Positions 24,489 through 33,022 of a stretch of 64,000 nucleotides of DNA are shown here, in pieces. Position numbers and translations under genes: made by a program. The stretch comes from Acetobacter sp. (lineage in GTDB: Bacteria > Pseudomonadota > Alphaproteobacteria > RF32 > CAG-239), in contig JAMPED010000002.1 in assembly GCA_023665325.1 (NCBI GenBank), forward strand, positions 1 to 64,000, written 5' to 3'. Numbering within the stretch: position 1 is the stretch's first letter; every line of letters starts with the position of its first letter. The notes below the pieces were generated by a model. That model searched no databases. It was given only the letters and a program-made list of their open reading frames with translations, and was not told the origin of the DNA.

Positions 24489-25613
24489 TTATTTCGCCTC
24501 CGATACAGCCACTTTCTTGTTCTTGATAAATGCTCCTGCTACATAAAGAGCAAAACCAACAAACGCCAAAATATATACCACAGCAATCATCCCGTTGGCA
24601 AGACCACTAAGTTCTAATCCCCAGTATCCGCCGCCAACCTCATATTCAAATGCGTTGCAAAGATTTATGCGCGTAAAAATAGCCAAAACAATGCTGCCCA
24701 CAATAGAAATAGCGGAACCAATAAACAAAAGAATCTTCAAAATCGATGGCCGTGTCTTTTCGATAACCGCATCGGTCTTATTTACTTCTTGCGCATCCTC
24801 CACAAGAGCGATATATTCAGCACCAACCCCCTTCTTTCTCCAGCTATTCGTCAACTTAAAGCCAACTGGTGAAAGAATTGCTTGACCTATAAGCTCTACA
24901 ACCATACCGATTGCTGAGAAACCAAGCAAATGAAGTGCTATCTGTCCAAAGGTATTAGCTGCCCCACCAGCGAACCAACCCTGCCACATCGAAAAGAAAA
25001 GACCAAAAAACATATTGTCGATAAACTGACCAAGACCTGTCGACACATACGAAGCAACAGCATAGGCCTTAAAGCTAGTCCTGTTCTTAAATAACTTAAG
25101 CAAGAACCCGCTAAGAATGGAGTCGATAATAGTAGCAAGAGCAAATGCCATTGTTCCGCCAAAGCAAGGCCAAAACTGAGCAAGAAACAGCTCATTAAAT
25201 GCTGCTGTTGCATCGCCTGCTGAATTTTCATAAGACCCTGGAATTGCTGCACCGATAGAAAACATCGAAATAGCGATAAGCTGAATACCGATAGCTGCCA
25301 AATTCACTTTAATTGCTGCCTTTGTTCCAAAGCACTTTACCATCATATCGCCAGCAAGGAAGCCAATCCAAGAAATGAATATAGCTGAGTCAGCAGAGAA
25401 GAACTTCGATATTGCATCTCCGGCTTTCTGCCCAAATATTCCTCCGAAATCAACGCCCTTGTTTGCCAAGAAGTTCATAACGATTAACGTCACGCACAAA
25501 ATAGCAAAAGGAATTGCTGGCAGACACTTAAAAAGAACCCTTGTTTCGTGCCAATCTTTTTTGAGCCACGTAACAAAACGGTTCTGCTTCTTTTCAACTG
25601 TTTCTGATTTCAT
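24489..25613 (-). CDS. VUT-family transporter (queuosine-precursor type)
   Basis: 374 residues with about eight or nine hydrophobic segments. FALATIIDSILSGFLLKLFK and SYVSTGLGQFIDNMFFGLFF are the hallmark motifs of the VUT/YhhQ family, whose known members import 7-cyano-7-deazaguanine or related queuosine precursors. An insert of polar residues near 285-300 separates the last helices. GAGG lies ten bases before the ATG. It is preceded by a 190-base leader with strong hairpins and followed at once by a deoxyribosyltransferase; a DpdA-like protein lies at 37107-38246. Import of a modified-base precursor for phage DNA is the likely job. Confidence 0.85.
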   Translation of the reverse strand: MKSETVEKKQNRFVTWLKKDWHETRVLFKCLPAIPFAILCVTLIVMNFLANKGVDFGGIFGQKAGDAISKFFSADSAIFISWIGFLAGDMMVKCFGTKAAIKVNLAAIGIQLIAISMFSIGAAIPGSYENSAGDATAAFNELFLAQFWPCFGGTMAFALATIIDSILSGFLLKLFKNRTSFKAYAVASYVSTGLGQFIDNMFFGLFFSMWQGWFAGGAANTFGQIALHLLGFSAIGMVVELIGQAILSPVGFKLTNSWRKKGVGAEYIALVEDAQEVNKTDAVIEKTRPSILKILLFIGSAISIVGSIVLAIFTRINLCNAFEYEVGGGYWGLELSGLANGMIAVVYILAFVGFALYVAGAFIKNKKVAVSEAK

Positions 25614-25803
25614 TTTTATGTACCTCTAAAATTTATTTATGGTTTTCTATTCATTGACTTGAGAATAGAAAGCAAGGCGGCGGGTTAGAGTTCCGCGGCA
25701 TACTCCTGCTACTTTGTTACATTGTCCCGTTCAGTCGTTAAATGGGTAGCTAGTGAACAGATAACGCTGACGCTTTGTGGGCACCTCCTCTTAACTGTAA
25801 TAT
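25614..25803 (-). ncRNA. Structured 5' leader of the VUT transporter (candidate riboswitch)
   Basis: A 190-base gene-free stretch in a genome where gaps are usually under 30 bases. On the minus strand it holds three candidate helices in order: GTTCA ... TGAAC (with CTAGCTACCC in the loop), GCGG-AACTCTAAC-CCGC, and a perfect 8-bp stem TTCTATTC ... GAATAGAA about 35 bases before the transporter start. It begins with AAGAGGAGG. No start codon follows that SD at proper distance, so a leader peptide is unlikely. By context a preQ1 or preQ0-sensing riboswitch is the first hypothesis; I could not match a class consensus from memory. Confidence 0.5.
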
Positions 25804-26052
25804 TTATTTGCATTCAGAATTGAGCCAATCGAGCTTACACTTAGAACACGCATCATATAATCTTGGTCCTTTTATAAGCTCTATATGCTCTGCATCTGTT
25901 TTTGCTTCTGATAATAGTACATCACGCGGACAAGGGTTTCCTTTAATCTTTTCATATTCTCTTACCACAGTACCTTTCCAGCAAGGCGTTAACCAATGTG
26001 TACGAGATAATTCTTCTGGCGTCATTGACTTAATCTTTTCAGCAATAGTCAT
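25804..26052 (-). CDS. Small Cys-containing protein
   Basis: 82 residues. Four or five Cys (TPCWKG, NPCPRD, DACSKCKLDW, SECK) could bind one zinc. Starts six bases after the helicase gene stop. No family recognised. Confidence 0.55.
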   Translation of the reverse strand: MTIAEKIKSMTPEELSRTHWLTPCWKGTVVREYEKIKGNPCPRDVLLSEAKTDAEHIELIKGPRLYDACSKCKLDWLNSECK

Positions 26053-26058
26053 ATAAAC

Positions 26059-27642
26059 TCAGTCCTTCATAAAATTCAAGGCATCTTGCTTTAACCGTAA
26101 ATTGTCATAAGCATCACTGTCGCTTTCGCCCGCAAGCATAATGTAAGAATATACGTCCTTTGTTTGACCAATTCTGTGTAATCTGTCTTCTGCTTGGTCT
26201 AATATAGCTGGACTGGTGGGTGGCTCCAAGAACATTGAAACTTGTGTCTCTTGTAAATTCAAACCATATCTAGCTGTATTGATAGAAAGCAACAATACAT
26301 CGCCTTCTCCACCCTTCCATTTATCAAGTACACGAAGTCGTTCTTTTGAACTCAATTTTCCGTGATAATACGCTACGCTAAATCCTTGTTCTTCCATTCT
26401 CGCTTTTACTACATCGAGAACTTCTGTAAAACGAGAAAATACAAGCGGTCTATGTCCTAACTGTATATGATGCTTCACTAAATCTAACTTAGACTGGTCT
26501 GTACAAGTCATTAACTGCAACTTTGAACCAAGAGCTTGTATGGTTTTATACCCTGCTTTTAATACAGCTTTTGAACCTTTACGATATAGCTTGGCTAGCT
26601 CGGCATAGGCTGGGTTCTGCATTGTCAATTGTACAACTTCCCTATGCTTGGGTGGCAAGTTAAGTAATGACTTTGGCGCCGTAATTAGCACCGGTGCAAT
26701 AAGTTGCTTTAGCTGCTCTAAATTACGATAACCTTTGCACACGTAATGACCAAAATAATCAAATCCCCAGTTACCATAATACTTATTAAAAGCTGAACGC
26801 GAACATTGCTCTTTTTGGCTTTTATAATACAAGACTCGTAAAAAACGAAGCACTGAATAATATTCGAGTGGGTCATTCAGTGCTGGTGTACCTGAAAGAG
26901 CAAGACGAAGCTGGTCGTCTGTTGCCTTTATGTCGTGAAGTCCTTGCGTCTGCTCTGCATTCATTCCTTTTGCAGACTGTACTTCATCAACCACAACAGC
27001 GTCATAATGTAACGCATTTATAGCATCAGTCAGCTGAACTGAACGACAGCTTTCAATACCGATTAAATCTGTAAATAATTCTTCGTTTTTGTGCTGCTCT
27101 TGCAAGTACTTAATTCTTTTTGGTACTGGTGCTGCTGGGTCACCTGCAACAATACGCATATTAAGATATTCAGCATAAGAACGTCCGTCCGCAACCTTAT
27201 GCTTTCGTGCATCCTTTAACCACTCTTCTTGCAAATTGCTAACACCCGTTATAATAAGAATACGTTTACAACCCTGGTCAACGAGTATCTTCATCGTTGT
27301 GAGTGACTTTCCACAACCCTGACTAAAATTGATTAGTCCGTTCTTTTTGCCTCTCATAAAGACGACGGCATCGTCTTGATACTGATAGTCATAGTCATTA
27401 TGATAAACGAATTCTTCATACAGCTTGCCTTGTGGCAACTGGTTTAATTCTGTTACTTGTGGCTCGTTCTTCTTTATTATTTCGTAGACTTCTGGCGTTA
27501 TTTCATACTCTTGGTCTTGTTTATGATAACGTGCCAAAACATCTGAGTTCTTCAGATAAATTAGCGTTTCGTCAGAAAATTTAGAAACATATACGCTATA
27601 AGGACTTGGCATATATTGTGGCCAGCCAAACTTGACGTCCAT
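26059..27642 (-). CDS. SNF2-type superfamily 2 helicase
   Basis: 527 residues. Motif I is NFSQGCGKSLTT near residue 103; motif II is VVVDEVQSAKG; motif III LALSGTPALNDP; the C-terminal RecA domain has VFSRFTEVLDVV, YYHGKLSSKER, LLLSINTARYGLNLQ and AEDRLHRIGQTKDVYSY, the SNF2 motifs IV-VI. Such phage enzymes (T4 UvsW-like, or SNF2) remodel forks and recombination intermediates. It lies downstream of the RecU-like resolvase, which fits a recombination or late-replication role. Confidence 0.9.
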   Translation of the reverse strand: MDVKFGWPQYMPSPYSVYVSKFSDETLIYLKNSDVLARYHKQDQEYEITPEVYEIIKKNEPQVTELNQLPQGKLYEEFVYHNDYDYQYQDDAVVFMRGKKNGLINFSQGCGKSLTTMKILVDQGCKRILIITGVSNLQEEWLKDARKHKVADGRSYAEYLNMRIVAGDPAAPVPKRIKYLQEQHKNEELFTDLIGIESCRSVQLTDAINALHYDAVVVDEVQSAKGMNAEQTQGLHDIKATDDQLRLALSGTPALNDPLEYYSVLRFLRVLYYKSQKEQCSRSAFNKYYGNWGFDYFGHYVCKGYRNLEQLKQLIAPVLITAPKSLLNLPPKHREVVQLTMQNPAYAELAKLYRKGSKAVLKAGYKTIQALGSKLQLMTCTDQSKLDLVKHHIQLGHRPLVFSRFTEVLDVVKARMEEQGFSVAYYHGKLSSKERLRVLDKWKGGEGDVLLLSINTARYGLNLQETQVSMFLEPPTSPAILDQAEDRLHRIGQTKDVYSYIMLAGESDSDAYDNLRLKQDALNFMKD

Positions 27643-27667
27643 TAGACAATTCCTCCGTGGGCTGCTG

Positions 27668-28120
27668 TTACTGCGTTACTATATACTGAATAGCCTCTTT
27701 CAATGATGTCCAAGTCAAACAATTTTTATCGTCTGGGTGCATCACAACAAAAGGACTGTCTTCCATATAGTAAAGCGTGTACTTTCCTTCTCGTATAAAA
27801 TGAACAAGTGCTGCTACTCGATACGGTCGGTCATTCTGGAAATTATAATAAACTTTCGCTTCTTCAAAGAACTTTTGAAACTTTTCAACTTCCTGTTTCT
27901 GCTGAAAGGTGTTCAACGAGAAAGACTTATCTCCTGTCTCTTTTACCTCTAAGATTTGCGTCGTTCTTCCAAACAAAATGAAATCCGCAATATTACGGAC
28001 ATTAGCTTGTCTAGCTTGTGGCGTTCTTAGTCTAATAACAAAGACAGGCTGCTCAATTTTTTGGGCAGCCGTCTCAACCTCGCTCTGAAATTTGTTTCCG
28101 TCGACACGCTCTCTTGCCAT
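27668..28120 (-). CDS. RecU-like Holliday junction resolvase
   Basis: 150 residues. The RecU/PD-(D/E)xK core is visible: NIADFILFGRTTQILEVKET (D then ExK), SFSLNTFQQKQEVEKFQKF (the RecU helix after the active site), then AKVYYNF and YRVAALVHF strands. Length is slightly below that of bacterial RecU. It would resolve four-way junctions before packaging. It starts five bases after 28126-28353 and precedes the SNF2 helicase. Confidence 0.75.
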   Translation of the reverse strand: MARERVDGNKFQSEVETAAQKIEQPVFVIRLRTPQARQANVRNIADFILFGRTTQILEVKETGDKSFSLNTFQQKQEVEKFQKFFEEAKVYYNFQNDRPYRVAALVHFIREGKYTLYYMEDSPFVVMHPDDKNCLTWTSLKEAIQYIVTQ

Positions 28121-28125
28121 AGTCC

Positions 28126-28353
28126 TTATCCGAGCAAAAATGAAAGTTGCTCTATTTCCTTATCGTCATCAATCGGGAAATCGTCGGCTCTACGTGGACG
28201 CCTGGTATAGGTTATGTCTTTTGCGTGCGAGTCTGCAAGTACTTGTTCAACCACTCGAAGTTTTTCGTCAAATCCTTCTGCACTGCAATCCAGACGAATA
28301 ATGCCGTTACCAATCCCCGTTGTATATCTTATTTCGTAAATCTCGTTAAGCAC
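28126..28353 (-). CDS. Small protein of unknown function
   Basis: 75 residues, GTG start that overlaps the end of the micro-gene 28346-28519 by eight bases. Pattern: strand, helix (FDEKLRVVEQVLADSH), basic turn (YTRRPRRADDF), acidic end. No family recognised. Confidence 0.55.
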   Translation of the reverse strand: MLNEIYEIRYTTGIGNGIIRLDCSAEGFDEKLRVVEQVLADSHAKDITYTRRPRRADDFPIDDDKEIEQLSFLLG

Positions 28354-28519
28354 TGAGTACCTCTTCTTTTATGGACAACACATTGTTAAGAGATATTACT
28401 TTTGCAGCGTGTAAGAATAACACAGCATAGAGCATCTCTTCGCCAAAAGGCAGGTCTCTGTCAATAACAAGTCTTTTGGCTTTTTTGTTACTAGTATAAT
28501 TCAAGATAATTTTTCGCAT
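28346..28519 (-). CDS. 57-residue micro-protein heading the recombination operon
   Basis: Reading on the minus strand from ATG 28519 gives MRKIILNYTSNKKAKRLVID and on to KEEVLSA, stop TAA at 28346. AAAGGAGGT lies five to eight bases upstream, one of the best SD sequences in the window, and a CAATATTG motif stands 41 bases before the start. The stop overlaps the GTG of the next gene, implying coupling. One amphipathic helix (EEMLYAVLFLHAAKVISL). No family known. Confidence 0.65.
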   Translation of the reverse strand: MRKIILNYTSNKKAKRLVIDRDLPFGEEMLYAVLFLHAAKVISLNNVLSIKEEVLSA

Positions 28520-28560
28520 TGTACTTGACCTCCTTTATGTATTGTATCTCTTGTGTCAAA

Positions 28561-28575
28561 TACAATCAATATTGT
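28561..28575 (-). promoter_or_regulatory. CAATATTG-class promoter candidate
   Basis: Minus strand ACAATATTGATTGTA, 41 bases before the micro-gene start. A motif of the other class lies 16 bases further upstream, so this operon may be expressed in two phases. Confidence 0.55.
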
Positions 28576-28591
28576 CTTTCTTGCTGATACA

Positions 28592-28602
28592 TATAGTACA
28601 GC
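28592..28602 (-). promoter_or_regulatory. GYTGTACTATA-class promoter candidate
   Basis: Minus strand GCTGTACTATA directly after the hairpin that ends the polymerase gene; tandem with the CAATATTG motif. Confidence 0.5.
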
Positions 28603-28620
28603 TTAAAAGGTCTAAGACCT
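28603..28620 (-). terminator. Weak terminator hairpin at end of DNA polymerase gene
   Basis: Minus strand AGGTC-TTA-GACCT followed by TTTT; short stem beginning at the stop codon. Probably partial termination. Confidence 0.4.
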
Positions 28621-30827
28621 CACGATTTTGTCCAGCAGACCATAATTTCCGGCTCTGCTCCTCCGGCAACCCCCAGCATATCATTACAAACATCGTTCAT
28701 AATAAATGCTAGGCGGTCTCCTGCTGCTTGAGCTGTTTCATCTGGCGCCTCAATCATAATTTCATCGTGTATATAATTTACGATATGTGCACCAAGACGC
28801 TTCATTTCTTTGTCATCTTGTACTACAATTGCAGCAAGCTTCGTCATTTCTGCGCCTGTACCTTGTACAACGGAATTTGTGCACTGGCGTTCTTCTGCGA
28901 AAGCTGTTGATTCTCTGTCTCTCACATAAATAGCGAGATGCTTTGTTTCTTTCTTTTTACCTGGTTTTTCGAGCTCTGCAATAAACTCTTTGAGTCTGCT
29001 TCTGTTGTTCTTGAAGTCATACAACTTCTGCATAACCTCTTCGGCGGTAATCCCTGCGTTCTTTAGCCCTGGTCCGAATATATCGAATCTTGGTAAACCA
29101 AGTGCCTGGTATCCGAGACCCTTATAATAACGACGATGCTTAAAGAACGTTTCATTATATCCGTGGCTCTTAGCAAAATCCAAGCAATACTTTTGGAAAG
29201 TGTGAATCTTAGGACAAACACGATAGAAAGCATCCACGATTGCTTGTGCAGCCGACTCAGTTATGAGGCAAGAAGCTTCTTCTTGAGCAGTAAGCTGACG
29301 ACCGAGTTTTTTGCTTAATGTCTGAATTGCGTCTGCTGTCAAGTCGGCAGCCAAAGATTTAACCCCCATCGAATAGTTAAGACCAAGAACAACCGACTTC
29401 ATCTGATTTCGTTTTGCACCATTGACCCCGTGCTTGCCACACTCCTCATAAGGCAAATTAAATACGATTGAAGCCATCATCGCATAAAAGTCTTTACCTG
29501 AACGGAAAGCATCAAGCATCACCTCGTCCCCCGCCATCGCCGCAATAATACGAACTTCCTGCTGTGAAAAGTCAACAGAAACAAGCTTATGACCTGGTCT
29601 TGCAATAAGCATATTTCTATACTTATTGTCTCTTGGTATATTCTGCAAATTCGGGTCCTTACTTGACATACGACTTGTATCAGCGCCAATCGTATTAAAA
29701 TCTGGGTGTATTATACGATTTTCACCTTCCATACTCGTAAAGTCAAACAAGTTGGTTGTATATGTTCCTTGCAGCTTGACGATACCACGATATTCCAAAA
29801 TTGCCTTCGCAAGCGGGTGCGGAATTTTTTCAAGCGCCTCTTCATTTGTGCTCGAAAGATTGTATCCAAACTTAGCAAATACTTCTTTTACTTGTTTTGG
29901 GCTACTCGGGTTAAATGTCGGGTTCCCTGCAAGCTCTTGAATACGAGCAAGAGCTGGAACTTTCTTTTCTTCGAGTTCGTCATATAACTTTTGTACAAGC
30001 GCTGAGTCAAGACAGAAACCATACTTCTCCGTTTCGTAAACTGGCTTCAATACACGAAGCTCAATCCTACGATACCTCTCATATATTTCTGGCAATTCTC
30101 GCAACTTGTTTTCAAAGTATTCAGTTATGACATAATGCTTACGAGCATCGACTGCGGCATATTTGTAAACGTCCTTCGGGTCAAACTCGTTGAATGGTCT
30201 CCCGCCGAACAACTTCGTAAATGAATACTCTTCGTAATTTGGGTCAATTACAGCTTTATAGGCTGGTTTCAGCTGGTGTGGAATATTGATGTCGTAACAT
30301 CTTAAAGCGATAGACCCTTCTCCGGCAAGCTCGAGATTGCGCAGTTGCGGGCGGAATGCTTCCAAGAAGTGCCAATCGAACTTGGCGTTGAATCCATAGT
30401 ACTTCCGCTCCAACAATATCTCGCACATTATCTCGATATCATCTTGATAATTTTGCCCCACAGTGTGCTGAAGCGGTATGTATGCACTTCTTGTTGCTGT
30501 ACCGAGTGAAAATCCGGCAATCTTGTCTTTGTAAAATTTCAAGCCTGTGGTCTCTGTATCAAGACCAAATACCTCTTGTTGCCTCAAAAACTCGATAAGT
30601 TCAGCTTGCGTTGTAATAAGTATTGCGTCTTCGTCAGCAAAAATGCGGTCAATTGTTGACCGCAATTCTGCCGTTGTGTCCACAATTACTTTTTCCTGTT
30701 TGCTCTTTGAACTGGCTTTCCGCTTCGGCTTAACTTGTGATAAGTCTGCTTTAATCGGTGCTGCGCCGGCTTGTTTATCGCCAGACACAGCTGGTTGCTG
30801 TTCTTGCTTTCTCAAAGGAATAAGCAT
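28620..30827 (-). CDS. polA: DNA polymerase I (family A) with 3'-5' exonuclease
   Basis: 735 residues. A basic N-terminal extension of about 45 residues is followed by a DnaQ-like exonuclease with FGLDTETTGLKF (DxE at 90-92) and NAKFDWHFLE. The polymerase palm and fingers show NLQNIPRD, LVSVDFSQQEVRIIAAM (motif A), KSVVLGLNYSMG (motif B region), VQGTGAEMTKLA and YIHDEIMIEAP (motif C). No 5'-3' nuclease domain is present. It replicates the phage genome. An in-frame TAA lies 15 bases before the ATG, so the start is secure although the AAGGAG is about 16 bases away. Confidence 0.95.
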   Translation of the reverse strand: MLIPLRKQEQQPAVSGDKQAGAAPIKADLSQVKPKRKASSKSKQEKVIVDTTAELRSTIDRIFADEDAILITTQAELIEFLRQQEVFGLDTETTGLKFYKDKIAGFSLGTATRSAYIPLQHTVGQNYQDDIEIMCEILLERKYYGFNAKFDWHFLEAFRPQLRNLELAGEGSIALRCYDINIPHQLKPAYKAVIDPNYEEYSFTKLFGGRPFNEFDPKDVYKYAAVDARKHYVITEYFENKLRELPEIYERYRRIELRVLKPVYETEKYGFCLDSALVQKLYDELEEKKVPALARIQELAGNPTFNPSSPKQVKEVFAKFGYNLSSTNEEALEKIPHPLAKAILEYRGIVKLQGTYTTNLFDFTSMEGENRIIHPDFNTIGADTSRMSSKDPNLQNIPRDNKYRNMLIARPGHKLVSVDFSQQEVRIIAAMAGDEVMLDAFRSGKDFYAMMASIVFNLPYEECGKHGVNGAKRNQMKSVVLGLNYSMGVKSLAADLTADAIQTLSKKLGRQLTAQEEASCLITESAAQAIVDAFYRVCPKIHTFQKYCLDFAKSHGYNETFFKHRRYYKGLGYQALGLPRFDIFGPGLKNAGITAEEVMQKLYDFKNNRSRLKEFIAELEKPGKKKETKHLAIYVRDRESTAFAEERQCTNSVVQGTGAEMTKLAAIVVQDDKEMKRLGAHIVNYIHDEIMIEAPDETAQAAGDRLAFIMNDVCNDMLGVAGGAEPEIMVCWTKS

Positions 30828-30900
30828 TGCATCTAAATATTAGCTCCTTGTAGTTGTTTGTTTCGCGAGTTTCATCTCGTCTAAAATGTGGTTTGTGTAA

Positions 30901-30924
30901 CAAGTACTTAATTAAAAGTACTTG
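30901..30924 (-). terminator. Inverted repeat at gene end
   Basis: CAAGTACTT-aattaa-AAGTACTTG, a perfect 9-bp inverted repeat spanning the stop of the SSB candidate. On the minus strand it is followed by TTACACAAA, not a T run, so it may protect the 3' end rather than terminate. Confidence 0.35.
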
Positions 30925-31577
30925 CTCTTTTTGGGTGCTGCGGGGGCTGGTGTCGGGTCAGCAGCGGGAGTGGGAGCAGGCGCTGGAGCCGGTGCCGGGG
31001 CGGGCTGTTGAGCCTGTGCTGCGGGGGCTTGTGTTTGTGCTGCGGGCTGTTCCGTTGGTGCGGTGTAGTTGGGTGCCGCTGCCGGAGCCGAAGCAGGCGC
31101 CGAATTCTGGCTGTTCTGCGCGGGTGCTTCTGGTATCGGGTAATTGAGCTCCGTTGCGCCGTCTACCTTAAAGGCGACATAGCTTATATCCATAGTGCCT
31201 GGGCGACGAACTTTGATTTCCCAAACATTCTTACTTGCTGGCGTATCTTTTTCGATATACGGAGCAAGATATTCGTTGTAAAGGTATTCCGAGATTTCCC
31301 AGCGGCAACGGGTCGGGTTGGTGCCGTTTGGTCCGTACTGTACACAGTTGAATGTGATACGATAGGCTCCCTTTCCTTCGGGACAAGCGTCATCGTACAA
31401 CCATTTCTTCTGGTCCTCGTCCCAAAACTTTTTGTGGGACTCGATTGCGCTGGCATCCGTAAAAAGGAAACGCAAAAGTTTTGTTTCTCCTTCGACCTTA
31501 AACTTAATGAAGTCTCCCCCACCGTTCGGTCCGCCTGCGGCTGCTACTTGTGCTCTTCTTTCTGCTAAGGTTGGCAT
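30912..31577 (-). CDS. Candidate single-stranded DNA-binding protein with Ala/Pro-rich tail
   Basis: 221 residues. Residues 1-140 form a beta-rich domain with aromatic and basic residues (FIKFKVEGETKLLRFLF, KKFWDEDQKKWLYDD, WEISEYLYNEYLAPY), as in phage SSB folds. The last 75 residues are an Ala-Pro-Gln linker ending KKSKYF. The gene lies directly before DNA polymerase in the same operon, and the DNA of the tail is locally GC-rich. SSB is inferred from context and composition; the tip is basic and aromatic rather than acidic, which is unlike standard SSBs. Confidence 0.5.
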   Translation of the reverse strand: MPTLAERRAQVAAAGGPNGGGDFIKFKVEGETKLLRFLFTDASAIESHKKFWDEDQKKWLYDDACPEGKGAYRITFNCVQYGPNGTNPTRCRWEISEYLYNEYLAPYIEKDTPASKNVWEIKVRRPGTMDISYVAFKVDGATELNYPIPEAPAQNSQNSAPASAPAAAPNYTAPTEQPAAQTQAPAAQAQQPAPAPAPAPAPTPAADPTPAPAAPKKSKYF

Positions 31578-31608
31578 AATTTATATTCTCCTTTATATGT
31601 TTCGTATT

Positions 31609-31619
31609 GATAGTACAGC
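31609..31619 (-). promoter_or_regulatory. GYTGTACTATA-class promoter candidate
   Basis: Minus strand GCTGTACTATC, 31 bases before the ATG at 31577. Confidence 0.55.
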
Positions 31620-31634
31620 TTTTTGCTGCACTGA

Positions 31635-32324
31635 TTAAACTGAAAAATGAGTGAACAACTCTTTGTACTCTGGTATATACCATTCGTGTGTATAATTCCA
31701 CGTCGAAAGTGTATATTTTCTGTCTTTTTTGTGTCTTACTGCAGCCAACTGATACAATGTATCTTTTATGTGATATGCAAGGGCTATCGGTTTCTCAAGT
31801 CCTTCTATCACAAGAATATCTGCTCTATTAGCTGCCTCAATGATTTCTCCTGCTTTACCACGATGCTGATAATCTGTATATTCGAGTATAAGTTCATTTA
31901 CATCGAGTATATATACACCAGTCGTATTTTGCAAACTGTCGAGAAATGCTTCAATGGCTTTCTTTCCTGAATTAGCTTCAATCGCCACTGACTTATAAGT
32001 TGCCAAAGCTGTTATGACATCAGTCTGTAACTTTGGTGGCTTATCTCGTGGTGCTTGACGAATAATTCGCTTTCCGTTACTATCACTTAATTGCTTAATG
32101 GCTTTTTCATCGTCTGCGTGCAATTTACATAACTGCGACTCAAAGTCTTTCTTAGCCATTCCACCCTTAAATGATAATAACCAGTCCTCTACCGCTTGTT
32201 GAACCGCCGGACTCCGTGTTATTGACTTTGCCCAAGCCTTCTTTGAAAAGATATACTTATCTGTCTTTTCAGGCGTAGGCAACGGGGCTGGCGGTCTTGG
32301 CGGTAACTTTGTAAAGTCCTTCAT
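31635..32324 (-). CDS. Possible helicase-loader-like protein with altered P-loop
   Basis: 229 residues. A proline-rich start is followed by a helical domain and then a DnaC-like core: VAIEANSGKKAIEAFLDSLQ in place of a Walker A loop, VYILDVNELI, ADILVIEGLEKPIALAYHI at the Walker B place, and KKDRKYTLSTWN at the sensor. The classical GxxGxGKT is missing, so ATP binding may be lost or atypical. It sits between the HD-like gene and SSB candidate. Helicase loading is an inference from pattern and context. Confidence 0.4.
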   Translation of the reverse strand: MKDFTKLPPRPPAPLPTPEKTDKYIFSKKAWAKSITRSPAVQQAVEDWLLSFKGGMAKKDFESQLCKLHADDEKAIKQLSDSNGKRIIRQAPRDKPPKLQTDVITALATYKSVAIEANSGKKAIEAFLDSLQNTTGVYILDVNELILEYTDYQHRGKAGEIIEAANRADILVIEGLEKPIALAYHIKDTLYQLAAVRHKKDRKYTLSTWNYTHEWYIPEYKELFTHFSV

Positions 32325-32327
32325 AGA

Positions 32328-33011
32328 TTACACCTGCGGCTTAATCTTTTCCCAAATAAGTTTGTCGGAAACATTGTGCGCTTCGTTGTGGGCAACACCG
32401 AGCATCGAAGCAAAAAGGTTTGTTTCATAGACGCCGTAAAAACTGTCCTCGAAATTGTTTCCGTATGGAATTTCCTTTCCTTGCTTATGGAAACGAATTG
32501 CTTGTGCCTCTTCGACGTACAGACGCATAAATTGCTGAATAATGAATACGGACTTTCCACCAACTCCGCCGTAAATGAATTCTTCTTCCCATTTATAACA
32601 AGGAACTTTCTCCCATTTACCATCTGGTTTCTGGACATTGCGAATACCCTTAACCCAGCTATTAGCAATACCCACGCCGCTAAGCAGTGAAGCAATAGCA
32701 ACTGACTGGTCTACTTCTGCTATAGCTTTCTGCTGATTTTCTGGCGTATCCAGCATATCTGGGTCGCAAAGAATAAACGGGTCTTGCTCGCGATACTTGG
32801 CTACCATCTCGGAAAATGCTTTGAATGTGTCCAAAGCGTGTTGACAAGCGCCTCCTTCACAAGAAAGAACATATTGCCCTGTATATGGCGCCGTAAAGAA
32901 GTCTGAGCTGTTTTCGAGCCAGTCCAGCATAGCGTCTGCGCCTTCTCTCGTAATCTCGCCCTTGAATATCTGAATAAATTTTTCTTTGTTTGCTTGCAAA
33001 TTCAATGACAT
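32328..33011 (-). CDS. HD-domain-like phage protein
   Basis: 227 residues. YVLSCEGGACQHALDTFKAF resembles the EGGLLEHS-type segment found in phage HD-family proteins near replication genes, and a later VAHNEAHNVSDK gives further His and Asp. The HD dyad itself is not fully conserved here. Partner genes are RecA upstream and the loader-like gene downstream (four-base gap). Possible phosphohydrolase or replication accessory. Confidence 0.45.
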   Translation of the reverse strand: MSLNLQANKEKFIQIFKGEITREGADAMLDWLENSSDFFTAPYTGQYVLSCEGGACQHALDTFKAFSEMVAKYREQDPFILCDPDMLDTPENQQKAIAEVDQSVAIASLLSGVGIANSWVKGIRNVQKPDGKWEKVPCYKWEEEFIYGGVGGKSVFIIQQFMRLYVEEAQAIRFHKQGKEIPYGNNFEDSFYGVYETNLFASMLGVAHNEAHNVSDKLIWEKIKPQV

Positions 33012-33022
33012 CAGCTAATCTC

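Noticed and set aside
25614..25803. tRNA gene in the leader
   Set aside because: No cloverleaf with a T-arm GGTTCGA-type loop, anticodon stem or CCA end could be laid on either strand.
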